Positions 46,811 to 57,945 of a stretch of DNA of 64,000 nt are shown here, piece by piece. The notes beneath the pieces were generated by a model. It saw nothing but the letters and a program-made list of their open reading frames with translations. It searched no databases and had not been told where the DNA came from. The DNA lies in the NCBI GenBank assembly GCA_021442155.1, contig CM038221.1:42107648-42171647 (forward strand). The letters are read 5' to 3'. Each line of letters starts with the position of its first letter. The stretch's first letter is position 1. Position numbers and translations under genes: made by a program. This DNA comes from Cymbidium sinense. Its lineage: Eukaryota; Streptophyta; Magnoliopsida; Asparagales; Orchidaceae.

Positions 46811-46820
46811 CTTTACTTAT

Positions 46821-46985
46821 ATCTAAAGGCCTTCCTATGAATGTAAGCTCAATCTATGTTTGCAAAGCAGACTCCACTATAAATATTGGCTTTCTAATGG
46901 ATTTAAGCCTAATATATGCTCACAATGCAAACCCTATTTCAATTAAGGGCTTTCCAAAGGTTGTAAGTCTTATCAATAGGATATA
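46821..46985 (+). repeat. Three tandem 60-base units
   Basis: AAGGCCTTCCTATGAATGTAAG at 46825 recurs as TTGGCTTTCTAATGGATTTAAG at 46885 and AGGGCTTTCCAAAGGTTGTAAG at 46945. The period is exactly 60. Copies are diverged (about 65-70% alike by eye). They sit just outside the element A LTR. Confidence 0.75.
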
Positions 46986-47739
46986 TTAATGATAATAAAC
47001 CCAATATAAATCATAAAATCCTTAGGTTATCTAATCTAAAAGGCAAACATGAGACCCACTAATCGGAAAAACCTACAAACTAAATTTAGTCTAAACAACC
47101 CATTGAACATCTATATAATAAATCCTGGTCGACTTAGAATTTTTGGGATGAGGCAACTTATAGTTGTTGATTATGTTTCTAGGATATTATGACTAATTGT
47201 CTTCGATGTTGGTGACTAGAACATATAGTTCTTGATGATGAAATCTTGATATAGTCACATATAATATCATTAAAAGAATCATACACCAAAGATGAATATC
47301 TACATCCGACCTTAATTGATAGTGCTCTTCTATTGCGATAAGAGGAGCAATTAACTATGGATGCTTGGGACCATAGAAAGTAAAACCCAAATTTAAATAA
47401 ATCCTAATATATATGTTAAGGGAGATTTGATTAAATAAAATTTAATCTGCCTCATGAGGAACAAACTAAATAATGGATAGTCAATCTTTTTTTTAGAATA
47501 AGATTTTCGGTGACTCCATTTTAGATTACTTCTCTCTCTATCTTTGGCAAAAATACTAAAATGTTTTCCCAGAATCTCTGGTTAAACAATAAAATATAAT
47601 GAATGTGATGTCTATAGCAAATGAAATAGCTATATGACTTCTTTCACCTAATAAATGCTCACTAATATATCGAGCTATTTCTTTTTTAAAAGTTAGAATT
47701 CTTGAAATAAAATAAACCTTAATTTTTGAATTTCTTTTT
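46986..47739. other. AT-rich spacer, nothing recognised
   Basis: No coding frame, repeat or site could be supported between the 60-base array and the retroelement remnant at 47740. Confidence 0.5.
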
Positions 47740-48650
47740 AGGTGTGAAGATTGAATGAAATTATGAAAAATGTGATAACTATTAAACTGGGAGAGGAATC
47801 TACTGTCAAATTCTCTCAGGCTGTGATCAATGCTACTTCTACTGGAGCTACCCTCCAGTTTGAAATAATTTCTAAAGTAGTGCAATTTATGTCTATAAAA
47901 CCTATGGCTAATGATGTATTCACCAAGACAATCATTACTGAAGGCACTATAATGACGATGACACTCAAGAAGATGCCTAATAAGAGGAGGCTGAATGTGG
48001 TGATCCCAAATGAGCCAAAACAACAAATTACTAAGGCTCTTCCAAAAGAAGAAATGAAAGCACTTCTAAAAGAAGCACTGTCTTTAACAAGTTGTCAATA
48101 ATAGACCCAATGGTGTATGCTAATCAGAAGAAGGCTACTCGATAGTTCGATGGAGTCAATAATTCCACATGATACAGTTTTCCCACCAAGGGATATGATC
48201 ATGAAGCATCTTCCTCGGCACCAAAATGTCTAAGAGAGTTGGACGAAAATATAATGCTCGCCTCAAGGTTGCAAGCTTATTTGTATGCTCCGAATTGAAA
48301 CATAAGCTACAAACGAAACCAAATATACCTATTACTAACTTTGAATTGTTGAGATAGCTCAAAATGAATAGTTCCAATGGAGTTACAAAGAAATCTTTTT
48401 GAAACAAGTTTATGCAGCCTATTCCAAACTAAAGGCTAAGAAAAGAGGAGACTATTTTTTAAAAGTTTACAAGATTTTGAAGATTGTTAAAAATACAAAT
48501 CTTAAAAGAAGAATTAAGAAATTAGTGAAGCAAGTCACCAAACCAATTGATATTTTTCCTAAAATAGACAAAAGTGTTGGGAACTATCATGCACGGTTTG
48601 AGCAAAGCTCAAGGTCCAGGGGGTTAGGATTCATTGAGCACCGACAATGA
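47740..48650 (+). pseudogene. Retroelement polyprotein remnant (unassigned Ty3/gypsy-like)
   Basis: Open for 116 codons at 47751-48101 with TVKFSQAVINATSTGATLQF, SIKPMANDVFTKTIITEGTI and PKEEMKALLKEALSL, then broken, then open again at 48399-48650 with KQVYAAYSKLKAKKRGDYFL and HARFEQSSRSRGLGFIEHRQ. The two blocks and the gap read as one decayed protein of repetitive plant retroelement type. I do not recognise a catalytic motif. Plus strand, unlike the gypsy elements on either side, so it belongs to a different insertion. Confidence 0.5.
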
Positions 48651-49589
48651 ACCTTTTAGTATGAATATACACTAAGTGGCTAGTAGTCGGAAGATCCCGA
48701 CGACCACTACAAAGAAACAATATCAACAAGTCTGTCTTAGTTCCTACGGTAACATCAAGGTGTGACATTTGAGATGCATTCTCAGAGATCCATCACTGAA
48801 AGGTCCCGAATAATCTAGATCCCTAAAGAGCTCCCAATTGTAAAAGAAAGAATTCAGAATTAACAAGCACAGTCAAATGAAGAAAAGGTTGATTCCCCGT
48901 TATCAACTGGAAATGCCGACCTAGGTAGAACAAGTCAAGCTAATGAAGCCGATAATCAACTCTTTTGGAGAAATAAAGAATCTCCATTTATTGAAAAACA
49001 ACAAACTCTTGACTTCCAAAATGAGCATGGAAGTCAAAGTTGTCTGCATAGTGGATAAAACTCCTTACCCATCTATTTAATATGCATACACACGCTCACA
49101 AAATATAAGTGTAGCACCTAAATCTCAAGATGAGGAGTAGCACCAAGAAGGCCAAAGTCACCATGTGCCTGAAAATGAGACTTGAATGGAGCTCGAGGAA
49201 GCTAATGAAGTTACCAATGTCATATTAAAATTACGATGACAAATGAATTCACAGCTTTAGAAAAAAGATCAAGAAATCACCCAACTCAACAATCATCCCA
49301 ATAAGATGAGTAATCTAATAAAACGATTATTTGGCCAGCTTAGTTTAATACCAACGACAACTCAACAAATGTCATCAAAAAAATTCCCCAAAGGTTATCA
49401 ATTTAGTAGCTAAAACTAGAGGTATTTAGACAACTTCACCTAACTTGCCAATAGTATCAACACAAAGACAGGAGTCTCTAGTAGAGCTGCATAAGGTGTA
49501 CATTTAGAAATTGATGTTATTACCGAGTCACAAGTTGAAGATCTTATTAACCAAAAAATCAAAGCATTCATTGCCTCAGAGACTTTTAA
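48651..49589. other. Decayed retroelement sequence, no clear motif
   Basis: Sequence between two plus-strand retroelement remnants. Many stops in all frames. Confidence 0.4.
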
Positions 49590-49737
49590 GCAATAGGTAG
49601 GAAAAGGCCAATTAAACTTGATTGAATATGAATAAGTACAATATATTAAAGGGTATCTTGTACCAAAATTCAACACTTTTTTTAGCATAAATCCCTAGCA
49701 CATCTAACCCAATTCATAGCCACTTGTGAAAACCTTA
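49590..49737 (+). pseudogene. gag fragment, plus strand, cut off by gypsy element B
   Basis: Reads QLNLIEYE, stop, VQYIKGYLVPKFNTFFS, then SLAHLTQFIATCENL, matching YPxGYKxPKFxxFxG and EHxxxFxAxCGE of plant gypsy gag. It ends abruptly near 49737 where minus-strand element B begins. Confidence 0.55.
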
Positions 49738-50248
49738 GAGGGATAGTACTCCGTGCAACCTAACAATTTCTCTAAAGAACAATCTTGCTATATGAGATGC
49801 ATCATTTAATTTCAAACAAAGTATGAAATGTGTTATCTTAGTAAATCGATCTACTACAACGAAGATATTGTCATGTCCACGAGGTGTCCTAGGCAAACTT
49901 AATGTGAAATTTATGTATAGGCCTTTACAAAGTCTAAAAGAAATAGGTAATGGTGTTAAACAACCACCATTTATTTGACAGTTTTAGCTTGACGACAAGT
50001 GTAACATTGGGCTACTATATGCTTAACATCTTTTCTTAGGGACGGCCAATAAAACATTTGCTCAACTAATGTTTGGTTCTTTAATTTACCGAAATGTCAT
50101 GATATACCTCCTGAATGTAATTCAGAGATAAGGAATTCTCTAAGAAATATTTTAAAAATACATAATTTCTTGCCTTTATAAAGATATCCATCTAAAATTA
50201 CAAATGAGCTATCAAAAGCTAATGACTTAGATTCATGCTCTAAGTATA
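49738..50248 (-). pseudogene. Integrase N-terminal half of gypsy element B
   Basis: Zinc-finger block at 50097-50230 (YLYKGKKLCIFKIFLREFLI, ELHSGG), then across frame breaks a [15 protein letters not shown] Cys pair (about 49985-50010) and the core start near DFVxxLPRxxxGHDxI and DRFSKMAHF equivalents (49790-49900). Homology ends near LHG at 49740. The LINE has entered immediately upstream at 50249. Confidence 0.7.
50230..50248 (+). repeat. Target-site duplication of the 2.9 kb LINE, left
   Basis: GATTCATGCTCTAAGTATA, identical to 53186-53204. Confidence 0.92.
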
Positions 50249-53185
50249 CAACAACAACAACAACAACAACAACAAGCCTTAATCCCACTAAATTGGAATT
50301 TTATGAATCCTTCGTCTCCATTGTGTCATATTATGTGTCAAATTTTCATTTAATTCAAGTATACTAAGATCATTTTTATACATCTTAACCAAGTATTTTT
50401 TAGGTCTACCTCATCTTTCTTAACATAAGGCAAATCTAATGCATCTACTCTCTAATGTCATGGACGACGCTTTATGTGGCCAAACCATCTAAGGACTCTC
50501 CTAATCTTATCTATCTGATACTCAACTTTTTCCAACATACTCACTTTGCATTCTATCTCTAAGAGTAAAGCCACTCATCCACCTGAGCATCCTCATCTCT
50601 GTAACACTAAACTTAGTATTAAGCTTCTCTTTTATTGGCCAATATTTTGCACCATAAGTCATTCGGGTCTTACCACCATCTTATAAAATTTTCCTTAAGT
50701 TTAAGTGGAACTTTCTATCACATAATAGGCGGATGCATTCCTCCACTTCAACCATCCAACTTGAATTCTACTAATAACATCTCCATCTATTTCACCATCA
50801 TTTTGAACAATGAGCCTAAATATCTAATCACTCTTATTAATGACTTGATCACCAAAGTCACAACACTACCTAAAACTTCTACAACTAAAATTACACTCCA
50901 TATATTCAGTTTTAGATCTAGTTAAACGAAAATCTTTAGACTCTAAAGTTGACCTCCATAATTCAAGTTTCGTTGGACTCCTCTCTAGTCTTATCAACAA
51001 CAGAATGTCATCGAAAAGCATACACCAAGGTACATCTTCTTGTAAATGCCTTGTAAGAACATCCATAACTAAAGTAAAAAGATAAGGGCTTAATGTTGAT
51101 CCTTGATGTAATCCAACTGAAATAGGAAAATATTTTGTCAATCCTCTTTGTGTTTGGACACAAGTAACAGCTCTAGTATACATATCCTTAATGACTTGAA
51201 TATAACCAATATTAACTCATTTTACGTTCTAGAACTCTCCAAAGAACATCTCTTGAGACTTTATCATAAGCTTTCTCTAAATCAATAAATATCATATGTA
51301 GATCCTTCTTACTTTCTCTATGCTTCTCCATCAAACCTCTTAACAAATGTATAGCATCCATAGTAGATCTACGGCATGAAACCAAAGCGATTATGAAACT
51401 TATCACATCGTAACTATGCTCATTACTCTCTCCATAATTTTAATGTATGACACATTAACTTAGTTCCTCTATAATTTGCACACTCTTGTGCATCACCTTT
51501 ATTCTTAAATATAGGAATCAATAAACTCTTTCTCCACTCATCCATCTTTTAGTCTTTAAAATAACATTAAAAGATTTGTAAGCCAAGAAATTCCTTGATC
51601 TCCTAAACATTTCCACACAATTGGAATATTATCCGGTCTACGCTTTTCCACATTTCATTTTCTTTAAAGCTTCACTAACTTGATTTTAATATCTGACGAT
51701 AAAATGAAATTCTTTTTTTGTTTAGGGTATTAAGGTTGCTAAAATCAATCGTACTTTCGGATCCTTCATTGAAAAGTTTATCAAAAATATCCACCTATTT
51801 TCAATATCTTTTTTAAGAAAAGCACTTTATTATTTTCATCCTTAATACCCTCACTTGAACTATGTCTTCTCTATCTCTTTGGTTGGCTAACTTATACATA
51901 CATCTTTCACCTTCTTTGGTATCTAATCTATGTATCACTAAAAGCTAAATTTTTTGCATCATATATTGCTTTCTTAGAATCTCTGAGACCACTTTATATC
52001 TTTCCCAATTCTCAGTTTTTATATTTAAACCAAGTTTATATAACTTCTTATCTTATCTTTTCTTACACTCGACTCCACACTATTCTTATTAAAGAAGTTT
52101 TCCTTTTGATTCTCCAAAGCATCTTTAGAAAACTTTAATTTCACTGATATTTTTCACATAACATTAGCTTCCATGAACATCCCAAAGTCTAATTTCTTGT
52201 AGCTTTCTTAAAATATTTTTATTTGTTTTTTTAAGTGTCCCCATCTAATCCTAGACAATAATTTAGTTTATTTTTCTCTTACAACCTTTCATCTTAAAAT
52301 CTAAAATAATTCGATGTTGGGTCTTAAAATTTCACTTGAAATGACCTTACAATCTTTACAATCTAAGCGATCTATTTTTCTTATCAAAATAATCAATCGT
52401 GTTTTACTAGATCCATTTTATAAGTAATAATATGTTCATCTCTTTTCTTAAATAAAGTGTTAGAACTTCAAATTATAAAAATTTAAGGCAAAATCTAATA
52501 TAGTCTACCTTCTTCATTAGTCACTCCAAATCCATAACCACCATGAATACTTTTAACTCTTACTTCTCTTGTCATTTTCTCCCCAATAAATATTTTTCTT
52601 CAAGGGTATCTTTTGTATTAATTCTAATTCATTCAAAATTTTTCTTTTGAGCTTATCTCCAAACCTACTTGAGGAGCATAGACACTTATAACATTGATAA
52701 TCTTAGTATCGATAATAATCTTTAAAGTATAATTTTATCTCTCATTAATACTTATAACATTATCCTTCAAACTTTTTTTATAATCACACCTACACCATTT
52801 CTAGTTAGACTTTTACCGAATACTAAAGTTTAAAACCTAAACTATCAATCTCCTTGGCCTTCTCACCAACCCATTTAGTTTCTTGAACACATAAAATATT
52901 TATCTTTCTATGAACCATAATATCTATTAATTCCATTAATTTACAGAAGAGTACTTATATTCCAAGATCTAACCTAATTCTAGTTTCATGGACTAACTTC
53001 TTTGCATCAGTCCAATGTGGAACCTTGCTTATTTAACCGCGGTAGATCATTTCTACATTTTCACTATATTCAAATTCTGGATAAACTTCAGGGGGCCTAG
53101 ATAACACAATGATTTAAAGGATTCATGTCATGATTATTTCGACAAATTTTCTGGTTCGACTACCTACTAACCCTCCACTTTAAAG
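50249..53185 (-). mobile_element. RTE-type LINE, nearly complete, 19-base target duplication
   Basis: 2937 bases, minus strand, ending in a (TTG)n tail (50249-50276 as ACA repeats). The 5' part (about 52300-53000) shows endonuclease-like sequence (VISVYAPQVGL and GGYGFGVTNEEG). RT follows: [40 protein letters not shown] (51406-51230), then [40 protein letters not shown] (51183-50990). The palm box reads FDD instead of FADD, an in-frame codon loss. C-terminal block at 50690-50800. GATTCATGCTCTAAGTATA flanks both sides (50230-50248 and 53186-53204). RTE elements code only this endonuclease-RT protein. Confidence 0.9.
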
Positions 53186-53204
53186 GATTCATGCTCTAAG
53201 TATA
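53186..53204 (+). repeat. Target-site duplication of the 2.9 kb LINE, right
   Basis: GATTCATGCTCTAAGTATA, identical to 50230-50248; element B sequence resumes after it. Confidence 0.92.
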
Positions 53205-53700
53205 TCATATGAAAATCAGGATAAATTTAATAATCTTTCTTCAAAGTTGTAAATCCAAGAATTTGAAACTCAAAAGTTGAAACCATTAAAGATACTCTAG
53301 ATAGATCGTCTTCTAGTTTATTTTTTATCCCGGATTTATGTTTAAACACAAAAAAAGTCTTAAAGATATTCGACCCACTTAGCATGTCTATAATTTAATT
53401 TCTTTAGAGAGTTAATAAACTTTGAAGCTTAATGATCAATGTTCAGAACAAACTCTTTATGTAATAGATAATGCTTCAAATGTTTAAGAGTTTGAATTAT
53501 CGCATAAAACTCTCAATCATAAGTGGAATAATTTTGTTTAGCATCATTTAATTTCTCGTTGAAAAAAGCTATGGGATGATTTTCTTGATTTAGTATCCCA
53601 CTTATTCCAATACTTGACGCATCGTAAGTCACTTCAAAGACTTTATTAAAGTCAGGAAGTCTTAAGACAGGTGAGATAGTCATAAGAGTTTTAATTTGTT
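53200..53700 (-). pseudogene. RNase H of gypsy element B
   Basis: The minus strand near 53500-53640 reads VTYDASSIGISGILNQENHP, IAFFNEKLNDAKQNYSTYD, then EFYAIIQTLKHLKHYLLHKE. This matches DASxxGIGGVLxQ and PIAFFSEKL...YSTYDKEFYA. The catalytic Asp of TYDAS is kept. One stop lies between YSTYD and EFYA. Confidence 0.82.
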
Positions 53701-53759
53701 ACGTGGGTCTTTCGGCTTCTATGATCCACATAAATTTATCTTTCTTTAGAATGTCCGTG

Positions 53760-54820
53760 ATAGGGGCCGCAACAGTACTAAAATTTCTTATAAACCTCCT
53801 ATAGAAAGTTGTTAATCCATTAAAATTCTAATATCCATAAAATATTTTAGAGTTGTTCACTCCAAAATATATTTGATTTTTGATAGGTCAGCCTTTAATC
53901 AACAGATGCAATGAATCCTAAGAAAATGACTTCTTGTTAACGAAAAATAATTCTTACATGTAATTTTGTTGATCTTAACTTCTCTAATATCATTTTTAAA
54001 TGATAAAGATGTGACTTCTCATCTAGGCTATAAATAAGAATATCATCAAAATAGATTACAATGAATTGATCAATAAAAGGTTTCAAAATAATATTCATTA
54101 GTCTCATAAATGTGCTAGGGACATTTAAAAGACTAAACGACATGACTAATCATTCATAAATACCATCGAGAATTTTAAATGTTGTCTTCCATTCATCACC
54201 TAATCTAATCATTATCTACTGGTATCTACTTCTCAAATCAATTTTAGAGAATAATGATGAACCTGAAATAAGATCTAACATGTCATCCAATCTAGGTATA
54301 AGAAATCTATATTTTATTGTGATTTTATTTACTGCTCTCATATCAATACACATTCTCTAAGTTTCATCTTTTTTAGAAGTTAAATGAGCAATATAGCACA
54401 AGGACTAAGACTTTTCTGTATAAAACCCTCCTTAGGAGTTCATCTACTTGCCATTTTAACTCTGCATGCTCTGTTAAATTCACCCTATAATGGGATAAAT
54501 TAGGTATTTGAAAACCAAGAATCAGATTTATGGCATGTTGTATATCCCTTAATGGTGGTAGCTCATTAGGTATGTTATTGAGAATTAAATCAGTGAATTT
54601 AAATAATAAATCTAAGACTACAGCAGGTATGTTGTGATCATTGATATTGACGGAGATTTCTTGAATATGCAAGATAAATAATGATGTAGGGTCATTGAAC
54701 TCTCTAACAAAGCATCTAAATCTTAAGGTTGTAATTTGAATTCTAGGAGATTCACATATATGAGAATATATATCAAAAGTATCTTCCCTAATGTTGGATG
54801 GCGATATAGCTATCAACCAG
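53760..54820 (-). pseudogene. Reverse transcriptase of gypsy element B, YFDD box intact
   Basis: Frame 54816-54373 (147 codons) holds ELPPLRDIQHAINLILGFQI, PNLSHYRVNLTEHAELKWQV and DELLRRVLYR, the entry region of chromovirus RT (LPPxRDIxHxIDLxPGxxLP). After a break, frame 54143-53937 reads MSFSLLNVPSTFMRLMN, FIDQFIVIYFDDILIYSLDE with the catalytic YFDD, then a connection region. The intervening fingers region (DLRSGYHQI) is eroded. Confidence 0.82.
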
Positions 54821-55429
54821 AGTTTTGCATTCCTCCCTTAATTGAGTTTAGGTTGAAGTTCAAAATTGAGTTTGTGAAGAGGTGCGGGAAGAATTCTATA
54901 TGAGGGGTGTAATTGGCCTCTTTCCAGTAGGCTTTACAAGGAACAACTTGATTGTTTTCTCATTATGCTTGAGATGCATGTGTTTTCATGCCCGTAATGG
55001 ATCACATTGAAGTTATAAAGCTAGAGTTTTTCTAATAAGATATGAGTTATTTTCATTAGAAGAACATCATACCATATTTGATCATTATAACTACCTATTT
55101 TAATTAGAACAAGGTGTCTTTTAATGATAGGTAGGGATGTGTGATTTACCCTACTGACTTGGAATATGGATGAAGTTTCATTGTAAGATTGACTCTAGTA
55201 ATAGCATGAGTTGATATGACATTCATAAACTATCTCAATAAATTATTAGCTTACACCTCTTCTCCTTACATAAAATATAAATCGAAAAAATATTCCTCTT
55301 TCAATATTTTTCTTCTCTAAAACAATCAAACTGATATTGGATTATTTATATTTGGATCTACTTCTTCATCAGATAATGGTATATCGTCATGCATCTCTTT
55401 AATATCCTCTTCTTCCAAATCCTTCAATT

Positions 55430-56430
55430 AATCTAGGAGAATGATTTTTTGCCATACATTGATTTTGTATATGATCCTTTTTATAACATTTAAATTAAAT
55501 TCTCTTTCATATTTTAAAAAATAGCTTCATTGGGATTCATTTTAAAAAGGTTATTTGATGTAGAATGATCATGTTTAATGATAGATTCTTGAGATTGTTA
55601 TCTAGGTGGATATTTAAAAGTTACTTAAGTCTTCATTTTAAATGTGAATGAAGCTTTCTTATACTTTTCTAGGAGCAAAGCATAATGAGAAGCATCCTCT
55701 AAAGTTTGAGGATCATGAAGCTCTACTTCCTTCATAATATCTCCTCTTAATCCAATGACAAATTTGTTGCCTATTTGCCACTCTTGATCAGTGCATTGGG
55801 TTCTAGTTATTAAGTCCCCAAATATGTTCACTGATAGAGTAGTCAATTTTTCGCAGAATCTTTTATCATAATTTCTAGGACAGTATTTTGCACTTAAGAT
55901 TTCTTTCATTTTTGCTCGTCATGAGATTTCTACAGTATATTTCTTCTTTAGCTAAAATATTATTCCAATAGATCTTTGCATGGCCTACTAATTTCATTTT
56001 AGCAAATGTTGTTCATTGGTAATCATCCATATGATACAAATCAAAGAAGTCATCCATTTGAGTTAACTAATCTAAAAATTTATTGGGATCATGAACATCA
56101 AACATTGGGGCTTTTATTTTAACTTGTTTTGTAGGCTCATGTAATATTTCGTGGATCCTAAGATGGCCTTGTCTAAAGAGATTCCTTAGGTTTGACTTTC
56201 CCGAAGGATACTCATATCTAGGAAGTTCAATATTTTCCCCTCCTATGGGTTCTAATAAGTCTTCTAAATGTGAGATAATCGGTGGGGTTTGAAGTCTAGT
56301 ACTTAAGGTTTGAATTTGTGTAATGAGATTCATGAATAGATCTTCTACCCAAGTGAATTTCTCTTCACTTCTCATCATCTACCCTTCTATTTAAGTCCTC
56401 TAATTGATCAAAACTAACGGATTTAGGCGT
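55430..56430 (-). pseudogene. gag of gypsy element B
   Basis: An ATG-led frame of 103 codons (56378-56067) ends in EPTKQVKIKAPMFDVHDPNK with FLD; the next bases continue as WLTQMDDFFDLYHMDDYQ and FAKMKLVGHAKIYWNN in shifted frames. A second frame (55909-55625) reads GNKFVIGLRGDIMKEVELHD, PQTLEDASHYALLLEKYKKA, matching FxxGLRxDIxxEV...TLEEAxxxAxxxE of chromovirus capsids. Capsid role; broken by at least two shifts. A zinc-knuckle remnant is near 55440-55500. Confidence 0.78.
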
Positions 56431-56942
56431 CATGATGCAAACACAAAGAATATAATATGACACTCCAAATAATGATTTTTAAAGCATGCAATAAGTGAAT
56501 TAAACTTAACACAAAATGAGATGTATAAATTTTAAAATTACTAGCCTTTAAAAAACACAAAGGAATGTGTGGATACTACAAAACATTAGGCAAACTTAAA
56601 AAAGAAATAAACAAACTATTTAAGAATATGATTTTGATTTTTATGTAGGGTTTGTATCTATATTAGGCTAATTAGTGAACTCTTTTACTTAAGCTGTCAC
56701 TCAAGCATGATTGCTTGAAGTTAGTTAAGTAGGGAAAGGATAGGCTTTATAAGTAAAGACAATTAATTGATAGTAACACAAACATTCATAGATTTGCCTA
56801 CCACATGAATTTAGCATGCATTTTCAAGCGAAATCACTAATTTCGTAAAGGAAACTACTTAAAATCTAAAATACAGAACTAACATTGCTTGAATTTGATA
56901 TGAATTATCTGCGAGCATTTTCTCCACGCCTCCAAACCTTAG

Positions 56943-56954
56943 GCTCTGATACCA
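56943..56954 (-). other. Primer-binding site, initiator Met tRNA, exact
   Basis: The minus strand reads TGGTATCAGAGC, perfectly complementary to the initiator tRNA-Met 3' end. Confidence 0.9.
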
Positions 56955-56962
56955 ATATTTAG

Positions 56963-57633
56963 TGAAGAGCTAAAACCGCAACGGATGAATAAAAAAAATG
57001 CTCCGATGATCTTTCCACTCACCAAAGTGGAATCAAGATGAAGACCTTCCACTCACCGAAGTGGAAAAAGTGTAATTGTTCTACTCACCAAAGTAAAACT
57101 GCAACAAAACATCACCAAATCTCTCAGACGGTCGACCACCAAGCTCCAACCAAGAGTATGTTTACTCAAATTTAACACACAAAAGTAAAAAAAATTTCAT
57201 TATGACGAAAATAGAATTTAAATATGCATAATACTTCAAAGGATGCATACTTTGACAGAAAACCACCAAAAAAAACTGAAAAAGTCAAAACTATTATTTC
57301 GTAACGTCGTGGTGGCACGAACCAACGCCACGAACCAATGCCTAGGTGCCATGAACCCAACCACCAACTTCTTGGTCCCCACACACTAAAATCTACAAAG
57401 TGCAGTGTCAAGACTCTAGACCCACACCTATGAAATTTAACAAATGAACTCACATGTTTTCAACTACAATCTTTATACAACACTTAGACATTATCAAATA
57501 CACTCATTACTACATAATACAACATACAAAATACAAATCCAAAACACATAAAGTCTACTAAAAACCCTTCTGAGCTCAAGCTTTAATTTGGGCTTATAAC
57601 ATGTCATTTTCTCCTTTGATGTGCAATATCGCA
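56963..57633 (-). repeat. 5' LTR of gypsy element B (approximate limits)
   Basis: Element-orientation start TGCGATATTGCACATC at 57633; end ...CTCTTCA at 56963, eight bases before the primer site. Limits inferred by comparison with element A, as the 3' LTR is absent. Confidence 0.6.
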
Positions 57634-57945
57634 TGCCCTCTAAAAATGTATAATATCTGAGAAAGTATTATGCATAACTAACAAATGTGTTACACTTACC
57701 AAACATAAGACGTCAAATAGACTTCTAAATTATTATTATTAAAATAGATCGTTATTTCTACTTAACCTAAAAGAAGAAAAAAAAGACCCTTATCAAACAG
57801 AGAGCAATTTTATATATTTCTTATAAAGTAAGAATTTTTCTTGTCTTCAACCAAATCAAAGAGGAGTCCAATTTAACCAATGAAAAAAATTTCATTAGTT
57901 CAACAAGCCTAAATCCTAAATCAGTAGTATAAGCTCAACAATAAT
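57634..57945. other. Spacer between gypsy B LTR and LINE
   Basis: AT-rich. The last 60 bases (AGTTCAACAAGCC and TCAGTAGTATAAGCTCAAC) match 60545-60595, showing that the LINE entered a repeat that continues on its far side. Confidence 0.6.

Larger units (their letters stand above)
49738..57633 (-). mobile_element. Ty3/gypsy chromovirus-like element B, 3'-truncated, split by a LINE
   Basis: Minus strand: 5' LTR (56963-57633), primer site (56943-56954), gag (55430-56430), RT (53760-54820), RNase H (53200-53700), then a 2.9 kb LINE (50249-53185), then integrase (49738-50248). Integrase C-terminus and 3' LTR are missing. Without the LINE the element is about 4960 bases. Same domain order and sequence family as element A. 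Confidence 0.82.

Noticed and set aside
47556..48026. 156-codon minus-strand open frame
   Set aside because: Antisense to the better-supported plus-strand retroelement block at 47751-48101; no recognisable motifs.
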